Shown one piece after another: positions 29,201 through 41,150 of a stretch of 64,000 nucleotides of DNA (positions are counted from its first letter, which is position 1; each line of letters begins with the position of its first letter). Under the pieces are notes generated by a model. It did not search any database. It had not been told where the DNA came from and saw nothing but the letters and a program-made list of their open reading frames with translations. Both the position numbers and the translations under genes were made by a program. Source of the stretch: Sphingobacterium rhinopitheci (lineage in GTDB: Bacteria; Bacteroidota; Bacteroidia; Sphingobacteriales; Sphingobacteriaceae); assembly GCF_022627575.1 (NCBI RefSeq), contig NZ_JADEYQ010000010.1, positions 57,988 to 121,987 on the forward strand, given 5' to 3'.

Positions 29201-29884
29201 ATCTGCAGATAATGGTGCAAATTGTGTGACACGAGGACCTTTTACAAAGGCTACGTTATCTTTATAAGCTGAAACAATATCGTTAGGATTTGTTTCTGAT
29301 GTTTTCTTAATTAATTTAAATAAAGATGTAGGTTGCTCTTCACCATCAATAATGAAAGTACCATTGAAGATTTTGTGACGGCAGTGCTCTGAGTTAGCTT
29401 GGGAAAAGGCAAATACTTCGGAGTCGGTCAATTTACGGCCCAATTTAGTGGCTAAATTGCGCAAGTAGTCTACTTCTTCGGGGTTTAATGCTAAACCTTC
29501 AGCTTTATTATAAGCATCGATGTCATCGATTTCCAAAATAGGCTCTGGAGCGATGTTTATACTGTACATATCCTGGGTCAATGCTTGATATTTCTGAGAG
29601 ATCATGGGATCAAACGTGTTAAAATCAGCTTCTACAGGTTGGAATTCCTCGATACGAATAATACCTTCAATTCCCATATTTTGCGTAATCTCTACAGCAT
29701 TCGTACTCCATGGAGTAATCATTGCTGCACGAGGGCCTACATAAAAATGGTCGAGGGTTTGATCGTCAAGTTTTTTGGCATTGCCAAATAACCAATTCAG
29801 TTTAGTAATGTCTTCTTGTGATAAAGAGTTTACACTTTGAACACCATATACAGTGTTCGATGGGTTCTCAAAGAAATGGATCAT
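26216..29884 (-). CDS. purL: Phosphoribosylformylglycinamidine synthase, single-chain form
   Basis: A 1222-residue large-type PurL that converts FGAR, glutamine and ATP to FGAM in purine synthesis. An N-terminal domain is followed by the AIR-synthase-like halves with [21 protein letters not shown] and the Gly-rich [18 protein letters not shown]-terminal class I glutamine amidotransferase has the nucleophile Cys in VGICNGCQL and the His in MPHIERS. The length matches the single-polypeptide form rather than the small PurL+PurQ+PurS form. A -7 box TAAATTTG is at 29931-29924. It is monocistronic, with a strong terminator after it. Confidence 0.95.
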   Translation of the reverse strand: MIHFFENPSNTVYGVQSVNSLSQEDITKLNWLFGNAKKLDDQTLDHFYVGPRAAMITPWSTNAVEITQNMGIEGIIRIEEFQPVEADFNTFDPMISQKYQALTQDMYSINIAPEPILEIDDIDAYNKAEGLALNPEEVDYLRNLATKLGRKLTDSEVFAFSQANSEHCRHKIFNGTFIIDGEEQPTSLFKLIKKTSETNPNDIVSAYKDNVAFVKGPRVTQFAPLSADKPDYYAEKEFDSVLSVKAETHNFPTTVEPFSGAATGSGGEIRDRLAGGQGSIPLAGTAIYMTSYSRLEDNRPWEKAMDERDWLYQTPMDILIKASNGASDFGNKFGQPLITGSVLTFEHEEEARKLGFDKVIMQAGGVGYGKLDQAKKHTPKTGDKVVILGGENYRIGMGGAAVSSADTGAFGSGIELNAIQRSNPEMQKRAANAVRGMVESDHNPIVSIHDHGAGGHLNCLSELVEETGGLIDLDALPVGDPTLSAKEIIGNESQERMGLVIGEQDIDILKRVADRERSPMYTVGEVTGDHRFTFQSKTTGAKPMDYALEDFFGSSPKTIMNDITVVRNYADVEYNVTEVPTYLKQVLQLEAVASKDWLTNKVDRCVGGRVAKQQCAGPLQLPLNNVGVMALDYKSKEGIATTVGHSPVAAIVDPAAASRTAIAEALSNLVFAPIKDGLAGVSLSANWMWACNNEGEDARLYKAVKACSDFALELGINIPTGKDSLSMKQKYPNGENVIAPGTLIISAAGNCININKVVEPVLAKNAGSIYYINLSKDTFKLGGSSFAQILNKIGKEVPTIQDGAYFKTAFNVIQDLINTDQVAAGHDVGSGGLITTLLELTFADVNLAANYDLSGLGEVDTVKALFNENIAVVLQAKDDVTFEATLATAGIAAVKIGTAIEGTEVTIKNNTDTFAFNVTDTRDTWYKTSFLLDQKQSKNGMAQERYNNYKNQPLAFTFPTQFTGKKPVNNGARPKAAIIREKGSNSEREMANALFLAGFDVKDVHMTDLISGRETLEDIQFVGAVGGFSNSDVLGSAKGWAGAFKYNEKAKTALEKFFARPDTMSVGICNGCQLWMELDLINPEHEVHGKMQHNTSGKHESNFISVKVQDNDSIMLKTLAGTTLGVWISHGEGKFKLPYGEERYNIVAKYAYEQYPHNPNGSDFNTAMMCDTTGRHLVTMPHIERSIFQWNWANYPAGRQDEVSPWLEAFVNAKNWCEANKK

Positions 29885-30151
29885 TATTGTATGTTAGTTT
29901 TGAACGTTCTTCAAATTAAAGTCCAAATTTAAGCATTATTTATGAATGATTGGTTATAAACTATGGATGTTGTTAGGAAATAAGAGTTATTAACACTGAT
30001 TGTTTTTGTCGACAATATACAATATTGTATTGCTAAAGGATTCTTATTGCCCAATAGCTTCATACTGAATGTTTCTACGATCTGCTAATTGTGATATGGT
30101 TTGTGTTAATTCCCTAAATCTCTTACATTTGAAATACCAATTATAGTTATT

Positions 30152-30469
30152 TACAAGGTTTTTTCTGGAGAGGCTTCATTTAAGGCTAATTCAGCAGATC
30201 AATTGAAACAGATATGGATTCTAAAATACTTATTGAAATATATGCAAGATCCTATTCAGGGATTTTATGAATATAGAAGGACTAATTATCCAATTTCCCC
30301 TATTAATGCAGCAGCTTCGTTAAACGTAAATAAAAAGGAGGCTATTCCATTACGTTGGTTATAACCTGCTACTGAAGCGATACATAACCATGCGAATCTG
30401 ATGGAAGCGCTAAGTCGTCAGTATAATGGTGAAGATGAGGTTAATAAATTGATGTGGTTGTTGAAATAG
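30152..30469 (+). pseudogene. SusD-like C-terminal remnant with nonsense codon
   Basis: One frame reads a SusD-type C-terminus: QLKQIWILKYLL, then FYEYRRTNYPI, then IPLRWL, a TAA stop, then PATEAIHNHANLMEAL and a final stop at 30467-30469. The internal TAA (30361-30363) falls exactly where SusD-like proteins usually have Tyr in the RxLYPxxE motif. There is no start codon, signal peptide or N-terminal two thirds. It is therefore a truncated and mutated relic. It stands directly before the GH16 gene, as an intact susD would in a glucan utilisation locus. The sequence 29885-30151 upstream shows only the purL promoter region and nothing codable. Confidence 0.7.
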
Positions 30470-30526
30470 AAAATATAAGGGTAGCAATGTGTATAGCTAA
30501 ACTTGTAAATTTTAATAATAATTAAG

Positions 30527-31318
30527 ATGAGTAGATTTATATTTATAATACTTTTTGTTTCCCTGTTGTTTACAAGTTGTAGGACTTCACGCAATTGGAA
30601 GTTGGTATGGTCTGAAGAATTTAATTATACAGGATTGCCTGATGCTAAAGTGTGGAATTTTGATACGGCTGGTAATGCTTGGGCTTGGGGTAATAATGAA
30701 CTTCAAAATTACACAGCTGAGTCATTACAAAATGCTAAAGTCGAACAGGGTAAATTAATTATTACAGCAAGAAAAGATTCTTCCAATGGCAAAGCATATA
30801 CTTCAGCGCGTTTAACGACAAAAAATAAAATAAAATTGAAGTATGGAAGAATTGAAATTCGCGCAAAATTACCCCAAGGTAGAGGTTTGTGGCCCGCTAT
30901 ATGGATGTTGGGGGACAATATTGATACTGTAGGCTGGCCCATGTGTGGAGAAATTGATATCATGGAGTTTGTCGGCTATCAACCAGATTCTGTATATGCA
31001 ACTATACATTCTGAAGCTTACAACCATATGAAGAATACACAAAAGATGAAATCGTTATTTATTAGACAACCACAACAGTTTAATACGTATGCCGTAGAAT
31101 GGTCGAAGGATAAAATAGATTTCTATTGTAATAATATTTTGTACAATTCTATATTAAATGAACATAATACTGTGCGAGAATGGCCTTTTGACAATTCCTT
31201 TTTTTTATTGTTAAATATTGCAGTAGGTGGAAATTGGGGAGGGAAATATGGTATTGATAATAATTCCTTTCCTGCTATGATGGAAATAGACTATGTAAGA
31301 TGGTGGAAGAAGGAATAG
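30527..31318 (+). CDS. GH16 family beta-glucanase lipoprotein (laminarinase type)
   Basis: A 263-residue glycoside hydrolase of family 16, probably cleaving beta-1,3 or mixed beta-1,3/1,4-glucans. A lipoprotein signal ends at the Cys of LLFTSC (residue 18), so it is membrane anchored. The catalytic signature EIDIMEFVG places the nucleophile at E142, the helper at D144 and the acid/base at E147. WGNNELQNYT and GLWPAIWMLG are typical substrate-cleft motifs. The length is that of a bare catalytic domain. It follows a SusD relic by 57 bases and may be the only surviving gene of a former locus. Confidence 0.9.
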   Translation: MSRFIFIILFVSLLFTSCRTSRNWKLVWSEEFNYTGLPDAKVWNFDTAGNAWAWGNNELQNYTAESLQNAKVEQGKLIITARKDSSNGKAYTSARLTTKNKIKLKYGRIEIRAKLPQGRGLWPAIWMLGDNIDTVGWPMCGEIDIMEFVGYQPDSVYATIHSEAYNHMKNTQKMKSLFIRQPQQFNTYAVEWSKDKIDFYCNNILYNSILNEHNTVREWPFDNSFFLLLNIAVGGNWGGKYGIDNNSFPAMMEIDYVRWWKKE

Positions 31319-31359
31319 TTTCTATAAGTAGGTAAGGCTATAGTTTAGTTTCAGTTTAC

Positions 31360-31399
31360 AAAAAAATAGTCGAAGTATATTTGCTTCGACTATTTTTTT
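31360..31399 (+). terminator. Terminator after the GH16 gene
   Basis: AAAAAATAGTCGAAG (about 31361-31375) pairs with CTTCGACTATTTTTTT (31384-31399) around an 8-base loop. The T run follows directly. Confidence 0.8.
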
Positions 31400-31525
31400 G
31401 TGTACTAAATCATTCTCAATAGATTCTTGTTAATAAGTCTTGTAAATTATCCTCTTTAGATATTGATGTAATTTTAATTTAATATTATTTCGTTAAATGA
31501 ATAAAAATATCTTATATTAGTATAG

Positions 31526-31607
31526 AACTTTAGGGGTGTCTATTATGAAATAGGCTGAGAAATTACCCTCAATACCTGATCTAGGTCATACTAGCGTAGG
31601 AAAAAGT
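31526..31607 (+). promoter_or_regulatory. TPP riboswitch (THI element)
   Basis: The conserved core is present in order: GGGGTG (31533-31538), CTGAGA (31555-31560), TACCC (31564-31568), ACCTGATCTAGGT (about 31574-31586) and AGCGTAGG (31593-31600). P1 is formed by AACTTT at the 5' end and AAAAAGT at the 3' end. It precedes thiS and the whole thi operon, so thiamine pyrophosphate should repress the operon. Confidence 0.93.
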
Positions 31608-31639
31608 AAAATGTCTTATCTGTGCTACCTGCACTTTTT
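31601..31639 (+). promoter_or_regulatory. Possible expression platform of the TPP riboswitch
   Basis: AAAAAGT (31601-31607), the 3' side of P1, is also fully complementary to ACTTTTT (31633-31639). A small hairpin GTGC-TACCT-GCAC followed by TTTTT lies at 31622-31639. A ligand-dependent switch between P1 and the downstream pairing is therefore possible, but the stem is short. Confidence 0.35.
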
Positions 31640-31686
31640 AGTCATTCCTGAAGTTTTTAATACAACTTATTTAACTATTTAAAGGA

Positions 31687-31893
31687 ATGGAAATAACTAT
31701 TAATCATCAACTCACTTTTTTCGAAATTCTTCCAAGTTCACTTGAAGACATAGTATTACTATATACGCAAGGTAGTAGCTCAGGTATTGCAGCAGCATTA
31801 AATGACTTTGTTGTGCCCAAATCCAAATGGCCTACTACAGTATTAAGTGCAAATGATGAAATTCTTATCATCAAAGCTTTTCAGGGAGGCTAA
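31687..31893 (+). CDS. thiS: Sulfur carrier protein ThiS
   Basis: A 68-residue ubiquitin-like sulfur carrier ending in the essential Gly-Gly (FQGG). Adenylation and thiocarboxylation at that terminus supply sulfur for the thiazole ring. The penultimate segment DEILIIKAFQGG is typical. The start ATG 31687 lies 80 bases after the riboswitch. It is the first gene of the thi operon, with 24 bases to thiC. Confidence 0.88.
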   Translation: MEITINHQLTFFEILPSSLEDIVLLYTQGSSSGIAAALNDFVVPKSKWPTTVLSANDEILIIKAFQGG

Positions 31894-34325
<2,432 letters not shown>

Positions 34326-35027
34326 TGATTGGTGGATTTGATACAAGTGCTGGTGCTGGGGTATTGGCAGATGTGAAAACAGCTGAGCAGATTGGAGTCC
34401 AAGCATTATCTGTATTAACAGCAAATACCATTCAGACTGAATATTTATTTTATGATTTGGAATGGTTGCCTATTGCTGGGGTTAGGAAAGCGATCGCAGT
34501 CTTGTTTCAATCGTATGATATCAAGTGCGTCAAAATAGGGGTAGTTCCTGATGTTTTATATCTTTCTAATATCGTTGATGAAGTCATTAAATACAATAGA
34601 AGCTGTAAAATAATTTGGGACACCGTTATATACAGCTCTTCTAATCAACTTTTTTTATGTGTTTCTAATGAGGATATGATTAAAGATTTATTGCCTTTTA
34701 TCTACTTGTTAACGCCTAATTACATGGAATTCAAAGCGCTAGATTTATCTGGAGATATTGGGGTTTTTGTGTTCCTTAAAGGTGGACATCGGGAAGATAA
34801 TATTGGACAAGATATTCTGTATGGAGGGTCGAAGGAAATAGTTTTTATGCCCTCGCAAATTGTAAAAGGAAACGGAAAACACGGTTCTGGTTGTGTTTTA
34901 GCAGCAGCAATTACATCCTATTTAGGGAAGGGATTTGATATAGAGACGGCTTGTTTGAAAGCTAAAAATTACGTAACGGTTTTTTTAAATAGTAATACTT
35001 CAATGTTAGGTTATCATAAATCATAAA

Positions 35028-35645
35028 ATGGAAAAAATACAATATATTTCACAAGGTGCCACATTACTACAGCATAGAAATAATATTATAGGCGTTCTTG
35101 AAGCTGGTGGAAAATGGATTCAGCTCCGCTGTAAATGTGTTGACAAAGACGAGTTATTACTTTTTGCAATAGATATAAGATTAATCTGTGATCAGTATGA
35201 TGCTGTTTTTATTATCAATGATTATGTCGATATCGTGGTAGCAGCAGATGCTGATGGGGTACATTTAGGATTGTTAGATGCGGATGTAACAGAAGCACGC
35301 AAAATTTTGGGATATAATAGGATTATTGGAGGAACGGCCAATAACATTGATGATGTAATGAATAATATCAAGGATGGATGTGATTATATTGGGCTAGGAC
35401 CATTGCATTATACGGAAACAAAGAAAAATCTAAGTCCTATTTTAGGTATTGATGGAGTTCGGGATGTAATGGCACAATTGAAGCTTCAATCTCTCAAAAA
35501 AAAACCGATTTATGTTATAGGTGGAGTGGTAGAGAAGGATATACGGGATCTTTGTGAAGTTGGCGTTTATGGGGTTGCTTTGTCATCCAGTTTAACACTT
35601 TCTCCCGAATCCTTTATTTATTTTAATCAGTTAATTACTTCGTGA
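35028..35645 (+). CDS. thiE: Thiamine phosphate synthase
   Basis: A 205-residue TIM-barrel enzyme joining HMP pyrophosphate and thiazole phosphate. It keeps the canonical family features: IQLRCKC near residue 32, [30 protein letters not shown] and [19 protein letters not shown], and VIGGV near the end. It is the more orthodox of the two ThiE-like proteins in the operon. Its start is one base after the thiD stop and its end overlaps thiG by four bases. Confidence 0.9.
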   Translation: MEKIQYISQGATLLQHRNNIIGVLEAGGKWIQLRCKCVDKDELLLFAIDIRLICDQYDAVFIINDYVDIVVAADADGVHLGLLDADVTEARKILGYNRIIGGTANNIDDVMNNIKDGCDYIGLGPLHYTETKKNLSPILGIDGVRDVMAQLKLQSLKKKPIYVIGGVVEKDIRDLCEVGVYGVALSSSLTLSPESFIYFNQLITS

Positions 35646-36412
35646 TGTTAAAAATAGCAAACAAAGAATTTAAATCTCGACTAATCTTAGGTACGGGTAA
35701 GTTTGGGCGTTTGGAAGATATGTACAATGCAATAGCGGGATCGGAAGCAGAAATGGTGACTTTAGCATTAAAAAGAATAGATTTAAAAGGTACTAATGCA
35801 TCTATAATTGATCATCTCTCGATAAGCTCTTTAAACTTATTACCCAATACATCAGGAGCACGTAATGCCCGTGAAGCTATTCTTGCTGCGCATATGGCAC
35901 GTGAAGCTATGGAAACCAATTGGGTGAAATTGGAGATCCATCCTGACCCTCGGTATTTATTACCCGATGCAATTGAAACATTGATAGCGACGGAGCAACT
36001 TGTTAAAGATGGATTTGTGGTATTGCCCTATATTCATGCGGATCCCGTATTATGTAAGCGCTTAGAAGATGTTGGTACTGCTGCGGTGATGCCTTTAGGT
36101 TCTCCTATTGGTTCTAATCAAGGATTGATAACAATAGATTTTTTGGAAATTATTATAGAACAAAGTAAGGTTCCTGTGATTGTAGATGCTGGAATTGGAG
36201 CGCCCTCAGATGCTGTAAAAGCCATGGAAATTGGTGCTGATGCCGTTTTAGTGAATACCGCAATTGCAGTAGCCAAAGATCCGGTGCAAATGGCTATTGC
36301 ATTTAGAGAAGCGGTCAAAGCTGGTCGATTAGCCTTTGAGAGTGGACTTGGTAGTAAGATGAAAGTAGCACAGCCTTCCAGTCCGTTGACCGGATTTTTA
36401 AACCTACCTTAA
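35642..36412 (+). CDS. thiG: Thiazole synthase
   Basis: A 256-residue TIM-barrel enzyme that forms the thiazole phosphate from deoxyxylulose 5-phosphate, dehydroglycine and ThiS thiocarboxylate. The family motifs are LILGTGKF near the N-terminus, the catalytic Lys in [15 protein letters not shown] (about residue 98), [12 protein letters not shown], and [28 protein letters not shown]. The length is normal. It overlaps thiE by four bases and is 13 bases before thiH, its usual partner. Confidence 0.96.
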   Translation: MMLKIANKEFKSRLILGTGKFGRLEDMYNAIAGSEAEMVTLALKRIDLKGTNASIIDHLSISSLNLLPNTSGARNAREAILAAHMAREAMETNWVKLEIHPDPRYLLPDAIETLIATEQLVKDGFVVLPYIHADPVLCKRLEDVGTAAVMPLGSPIGSNQGLITIDFLEIIIEQSKVPVIVDAGIGAPSDAVKAMEIGADAVLVNTAIAVAKDPVQMAIAFREAVKAGRLAFESGLGSKMKVAQPSSPLTGFLNLP

Positions 36413-36425
36413 AAGAGTATATAGT

Positions 36426-37547
36426 ATGGATATAAAAACATATTTAGCGAGATTTAATTGGGATGAGGTCAAGGAGCGTATATATGCTGTCAATACAGAA
36501 GATGTAAAAGTAGTCCTGTGTAAAAAGAAACTTAGTGTTGATGATTTTTTAGTTTTACTGTCGCCTGCCGCAGCATGTTTTTTGGAAGAAATGGCACTGA
36601 TGTCGCAGCATATTACACAAAACCGATTTGGGAAAAATATTCAATTATTTATGCCTCTTTATTTGAGTAATGAATGTCAAAATATATGTACGTACTGTGG
36701 TTTTAGCCTTGATAACAAGATTAAGCGTAAAACATTGTCTCATGGCGAAATAGTCATTGAAGCGCTAACCTTGAAAAAGATGGGGATTGATCACGTTTTA
36801 TTGGTTACTGGTGAAGCTAATTCTACTGTACATATTGATTATTTTTTAAAGGCCATTGCTCTATTAAAGTCTTATTTCAATACTATTTCTATAGAAGTAC
36901 AACCTTTAGAAGAAGAGGAATACAAATTGCTCTATGAAGCTGGGGTTTATTCCGTGTTAGTTTACCAAGAAACTTATCATAGAGAAGTTTACAAAAAATA
37001 CCATCTAAAAGGTAAAAAAACAAATTTTGATTATAGATTAGCAACATCAGATCGTATCGGTAGAGCTCGTATTCATAAGATTGGAGTGGGTGTTTTGTTA
37101 GGTTTAGAAGATTGGCGGGTGGATAGTTTTTATAATGCCCTTCATATTGATTATTTACAGAAAATGTACTGGCAGTCAAAGTATGCAGTTTCTTTCCCTC
37201 GATTGAGACCTGCAGAAGGTGAGTTTGTTCCTAATTTTATTCTTAGCGATAGTAATTTGTTGCAATTGATATGTGCTTATAGAATATGGAATCCAGAGTT
37301 GGATATTTCTATTTCTACGCGAGAAAGTGAACTATTTCGCAATCATGTGGTTTCGCTGGGTGCCACCACGATGAGTGCGGCTTCTAAAACTAATCCTGGT
37401 GGTTATGCTGTCGATCTACAATCTCTAGAGCAGTTTGAAATTAGTGATGAACGTTCTGTAGAAGATTTTGTGGCAATGATAACAGCAAAAGGGTATGAAT
37501 GTGTGGTTAAAGATTGGGATACTATTTATAAAGGGGTAAAACAATGA
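36426..37547 (+). CDS. thiH: 2-iminoacetate synthase
   Basis: A 373-residue radical SAM enzyme that cleaves tyrosine to p-cresol and dehydroglycine for the thiazole ring. The cluster Cys triad is C84-x3-C88-x2-C91 (CQNICTYC). The conserved MPLYLSNEC lead-in and a GVGVLLGLEDW segment are also present. Use of ThiH rather than the oxygen-dependent ThiO means the thiazole branch should work without oxygen. It overlaps thiF by four bases. Confidence 0.95.
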   Translation: MDIKTYLARFNWDEVKERIYAVNTEDVKVVLCKKKLSVDDFLVLLSPAAACFLEEMALMSQHITQNRFGKNIQLFMPLYLSNECQNICTYCGFSLDNKIKRKTLSHGEIVIEALTLKKMGIDHVLLVTGEANSTVHIDYFLKAIALLKSYFNTISIEVQPLEEEEYKLLYEAGVYSVLVYQETYHREVYKKYHLKGKKTNFDYRLATSDRIGRARIHKIGVGVLLGLEDWRVDSFYNALHIDYLQKMYWQSKYAVSFPRLRPAEGEFVPNFILSDSNLLQLICAYRIWNPELDISISTRESELFRNHVVSLGATTMSAASKTNPGGYAVDLQSLEQFEISDERSVEDFVAMITAKGYECVVKDWDTIYKGVKQ

Positions 37548-38251
37548 AAGATAATACATTTGAACGCTATATAAGACAGATTGTGGTCGATAATGTTGGC
37601 GTGTCGGGGCAGCGTAAAATATTAGCTTCCAGGGTGCTAATTATTGGTGTTGGGGGGTTGGGATCAGCGGTACTACAGCAATTGGTAGGTGCTGGTGTCG
37701 GATTCATTACCATTATTGACCCTGATTTTGTAGAGCTACATAATCTCAATCGACAGACTATACATAGTGAAAAAACAATAGGATGGGCTAAGGTAAATAG
37801 TGCTAAACGCTATGTTGAGGATTATAATACGGGTATATCCTTGACATGTGTGCATGCAAAATTTGATGTTTCTAACGCCAGTAGCTTAATAGAAAATATG
37901 GATATCATCGTTGATTGTACTGATAATTTTCAAACGCGTTATCTCATCAACGATACCTGTGTAGACTTTAATAAACCCTTGGTTCACGGCAGTATATTAG
38001 GTTTTGAAGGGCAGGTTACTGTTTTTAACTATAAAGGGAGTGCTGATATGAGAGCGATTTTCCCAGAAGAACCTGTATCGATATTAGATTGTGATATGCT
38101 TGGTGTATTAGGTCCTTTACCTGGTATGATAGGGAATATAATGGCGATGGAAGTATTGAAGATTATTTTAGATCTGGATACCCTTCGGGGTAAATATTTA
38201 GTTTTAGATGCCTTAACATGGGATACATCAATATTAAAATATAGCCAATAG
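37544..38251 (+). CDS. thiF: ThiF/MoeB/HesA family adenylyltransferase
   Basis: A 235-residue E1-like enzyme that adenylates the ThiS C-terminus. The ATP-binding GVGGLGSAVLQQLVGAGVG is near residues 36-54, and the RQTIHSEKTIGWAK and DCTDNFQTRYLIND blocks are conserved. The usual zinc CxxC before LFPE is absent (it reads DMRAIFPEE). The Cys of ILDCDMLGVLG remains and corresponds to the region of the transfer Cys. It is the last gene of the thi operon; I see no clear terminator before pheT. Confidence 0.85.
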   Translation: MKDNTFERYIRQIVVDNVGVSGQRKILASRVLIIGVGGLGSAVLQQLVGAGVGFITIIDPDFVELHNLNRQTIHSEKTIGWAKVNSAKRYVEDYNTGISLTCVHAKFDVSNASSLIENMDIIVDCTDNFQTRYLINDTCVDFNKPLVHGSILGFEGQVTVFNYKGSADMRAIFPEEPVSILDCDMLGVLGPLPGMIGNIMAMEVLKIILDLDTLRGKYLVLDALTWDTSILKYSQ

Positions 38252-38307
38252 AGTACTGATTTTGTGTGTAAAGAGTGTTTTTTCTTATTATTAATGAGAA
38301 ATGGAGA

Positions 38308-38337
38308 TTGTATTTCCTGTTCAAAAACTTATCTTTG
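38308..38337 (+). promoter_or_regulatory. pheT promoter
   Basis: TTG (38308-38310) and TATCTTTG (38330-38337) are spaced by 19 bases, a full Bacteroidota consensus. The ATG at 38356 lies 18 bases after the box. This decides the pheT start, since any upstream in-frame codon would precede transcription. Confidence 0.75.
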
Positions 38338-38355
38338 TGTCTAAAATCTCAAATA

Positions 38356-40749
38356 ATGAATATTTCTTACAATTGGCTTAAGAATTACTTAAATATAGAT
38401 AAAACACCAGATGAGCTTTCGTTGATCTTAACGGATGTTGGTTTGGAAGTTGAAGCAGTAGAGAAAGTGCAATCTATCCCTGGTGGATTAGAGGGTTTGG
38501 TAGTAGGTGAAGTACTTTCTGCGGAGCAGCACCCAAATGCAGATAAATTGCGAGTTACAAAAATTAATATTGGAGGTGAAACTCCCTTAGATATTGTATG
38601 TGGTGCACCAAATTGTCGCGCAGGATTGAAAGTGATTGTTGCAACTGTAGGTACTACATGTCATCCTTTGACAGGTGAGCCTTTCAAAATCACGAAGTCC
38701 AAAATTCGTGGTGAAGTCTCTGAAGGTATGCTTTGTGGTGAAGATGAGATTGGTTTAGGTTCTTCACATGCAGGTATTGTGGAGCTTCCTGAAGATGTAC
38801 AAGTAGGCACATTGGTAAAAGATTTCTATCAAATTGAAGATGATTTTCGTTTTGAAATAGGCTTAACGCCAAATCGTGCAGATGCGGCTTCGCATTTAGG
38901 TGTAGCACGCGATATCGCTGCTTATTTCCGTAGTTCTTATACTTTACCATCCATCGAAGATTTTACTGAAACTGACGTTAAACAAACTGAGGTTGTAGTA
39001 GAAAATACAGCGGCTTGTCCACGTTATGCAGGCGTAAATATCTCTGGCGTAAAGGTAGGTCCATCACCAGATTGGTTGAAAGAAAAATTGAATACTATTG
39101 GCATTCGCTCTATTAATAATATTGTTGATGTTACAAATTTTATTTTACATGATTTAGGTCAACCTTTACATGCTTTTGATGCGGATAAAGTTGCAGGAAA
39201 CAAGGTTGTGGTGCGTTTGGCTGCTGAAGGTGAGCTTTTCACTACTTTGGATGGCGTAGAGCGTAAGCTTTCAGCAGAAGATTTAGTGATTGCAGATGCC
39301 GATAAACCTATGTGTATTGCAGGAGTATTTGGCGGTGAATACTCGGGTGTATCTGATGGTACAACGAATATTTTCTTAGAATCCGCTTACTTTAATTCGG
39401 TATCGGTACGTAAAACAGCAAAAAGACATACCTTAAAAACAGATTCTTCATTCCGTTTTGAACGTGGTACAGATCCTAATATGCCTTTGTTTGCATTAAA
39501 ACGTGCTTCTTTATTGATTCAAGAGGTAGCAGGTGGAACAGTGAGTTCAATGGTGACAGATATATATCCGAATCCAGTTTCTCCATTTGCTTTTGAAGTT
39601 TCTTATACGCGTGTACAACGCTTAATCGGTAAAGAGATTCCAGCAGAGGAGATTAAAGCTATTATCTTAGCTTTAGGAATTGCCATTGTAAAAGAAGATG
39701 GTGATATTATTGAAGTAGAAGTACCTGCTTACAAAGTAGACGTGACGCGTGAAGTTGACGTTATTGAAGAGGTATTACGTATATATGGGTATAATAATAT
39801 TGAGTTAAAATCGCAGATTTTAGCTTCTCTAAATACACAAGAAAAACCAGATAAAGAAGTTGTTCTTAATCAAGTAGCTGATTTATTAATTGGTAATGGT
39901 TATAGAGAGATTCTTTCCAATTCGTTGACAAAAGGCGCTTATGTAGAAGATGAAGCTACAGCTGTTAAGTTATTAAATCCTTTGAGCTCTGATTTGGATA
40001 CAATGCGTCAGAATATGGTATATTCTGTATTGACCGCAATTGAGTATAATCAAAAACGTAAATCTGGTGATTTTAAAGTTTTCGAATATGGTAAAACATA
40101 TTTCTTAAAAGAAGAAGGTTACGAAGAAAAACAACGTTTTGCATTAGGTATTGCTGGTAAAATTACGGCGGAACAATGGAATACTACAGCTAATACAGTT
40201 AATTTTTACAACCTTAAAGCGGCTGTTGATACTATCATAAAACGTCTTAAAATAGATAATCTACAAATTGTAGAGACGACTAATCCACACTTGTCTTATG
40301 GGTTAGATTACCTGAAAGGACAAAAAGTAATAGTTTCTTTAGGTGCTGTTGCTTCAGAAGCATTGAAAAAAGTAGATGTAGATGGTCAGGTTTTCTTCGC
40401 AGAATTTGATTGGGATTTAGTTATAAAAACGATTCGTAAGAACTCCATTAAGTTCAAGGAAGTTTCTAAATTTCCTGCAGTACGTCGTGATTTGGCTCTA
40501 TTGATAGATGATGCGGTTACTTTTGAGCAACTTAAAAATGTAGCCTTAAAAACAGATCGTAAACTATTGAAAAGTGTAAATATCTTTGACGTTTATAAAG
40601 GCGATAAATTACCAGAAGGTAAAAAGTCTTATGCACTGAGTTTTGTAATTCAAGACGAAGAAAAAACGTTAAATGATAAACAAATTGATACTATTATTCA
40701 AAAATTAATTATTAACTTTGAGAGAGAAACAGGCGCAGAAGTGCGTTAA
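38356..40749 (+). CDS. pheT: Phenylalanine-tRNA ligase beta subunit
   Basis: A 797-residue beta chain of the (alpha-beta)2 enzyme that charges tRNA-Phe. It starts with MNISYNWLKNYL, then has an EMAP-like tRNA-binding domain (about 40-150, LVVGEVLSAEQHPNADKLRV) and the B3/B4 editing region (about 215-390). The B5 domain follows, with the catalytic-like core (EEVLRIYGYNNI), and the C-terminal ferredoxin-fold anticodon-binding domain begins at KEVSKFPAVRRDLAL. The start is fixed by the promoter and by homology of the N-terminus. pheS is not in the window. A coiled-coil gene and zapA follow. Confidence 0.95.
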   Translation: MNISYNWLKNYLNIDKTPDELSLILTDVGLEVEAVEKVQSIPGGLEGLVVGEVLSAEQHPNADKLRVTKINIGGETPLDIVCGAPNCRAGLKVIVATVGTTCHPLTGEPFKITKSKIRGEVSEGMLCGEDEIGLGSSHAGIVELPEDVQVGTLVKDFYQIEDDFRFEIGLTPNRADAASHLGVARDIAAYFRSSYTLPSIEDFTETDVKQTEVVVENTAACPRYAGVNISGVKVGPSPDWLKEKLNTIGIRSINNIVDVTNFILHDLGQPLHAFDADKVAGNKVVVRLAAEGELFTTLDGVERKLSAEDLVIADADKPMCIAGVFGGEYSGVSDGTTNIFLESAYFNSVSVRKTAKRHTLKTDSSFRFERGTDPNMPLFALKRASLLIQEVAGGTVSSMVTDIYPNPVSPFAFEVSYTRVQRLIGKEIPAEEIKAIILALGIAIVKEDGDIIEVEVPAYKVDVTREVDVIEEVLRIYGYNNIELKSQILASLNTQEKPDKEVVLNQVADLLIGNGYREILSNSLTKGAYVEDEATAVKLLNPLSSDLDTMRQNMVYSVLTAIEYNQKRKSGDFKVFEYGKTYFLKEEGYEEKQRFALGIAGKITAEQWNTTANTVNFYNLKAAVDTIIKRLKIDNLQIVETTNPHLSYGLDYLKGQKVIVSLGAVASEALKKVDVDGQVFFAEFDWDLVIKTIRKNSIKFKEVSKFPAVRRDLALLIDDAVTFEQLKNVALKTDRKLLKSVNIFDVYKGDKLPEGKKSYALSFVIQDEEKTLNDKQIDTIIQKLIINFERETGAEVR

Positions 40750-40784
40750 TTCTAAAACAAAATAATTTAATTGCGAAAAACAAT

Positions 40785-41093
40785 ATGGCTTCATTATCTA
40801 CACAAATGGATATTATCGTTGAGAAAACGAAAAATTTAATTCAATTGTGTGAAACTTTGCAAGAAGAGAATGATTTGTTGAAGCTTGAACTACAATCAGT
40901 TCAAGTAGCATTTGATACAAGTACAGACAAGGTTCAGCAGCTGGAAGAGAAAATCAAAGCGATGGCTGTTGCCAAATCTTTTGAAGAAGGGGATATCGAT
41001 AAGGAAGTTATAAATGAAAAAATACTTGACACAAAACAAAAAATTAACGATTTTGTGCGAGAAATAGATAGATGTATAAACTTATTGAAATAG
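40785..41093 (+). CDS. Small coiled-coil protein upstream of zapA
   Basis: A 102-residue protein predicted to be almost entirely alpha-helical coiled coil. Heptad-like residues run from about 8 to 65 (VEKTKNLIQLCETLQEENDLLKLELQSV-type pattern) and again from 75 to 102. There is no signal or membrane segment. Its position directly after pheT and 57 bases before zapA, with its size and composition, recalls ZapB-like division proteins. That role is inference from context, not from a recognised domain. Confidence 0.65.
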   Translation: MASLSTQMDIIVEKTKNLIQLCETLQEENDLLKLELQSVQVAFDTSTDKVQQLEEKIKAMAVAKSFEEGDIDKEVINEKILDTKQKINDFVREIDRCINLLK

Positions 41094-41150
41094 TTTAATA
41101 AGTATTTAGAATTAGAAAATAAGTTTATAACGTTTTTAAGCTCAAAAATA

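Noticed and set aside
26318..29791. Several open frames on the plus strand opposite purL
   Set aside because: They are antisense shadows of a long conserved gene and show no domain of their own.
38275..38355. Longer N-terminus for pheT
   Set aside because: It spans the promoter and precedes the conserved MNISYNWLKNYL start.
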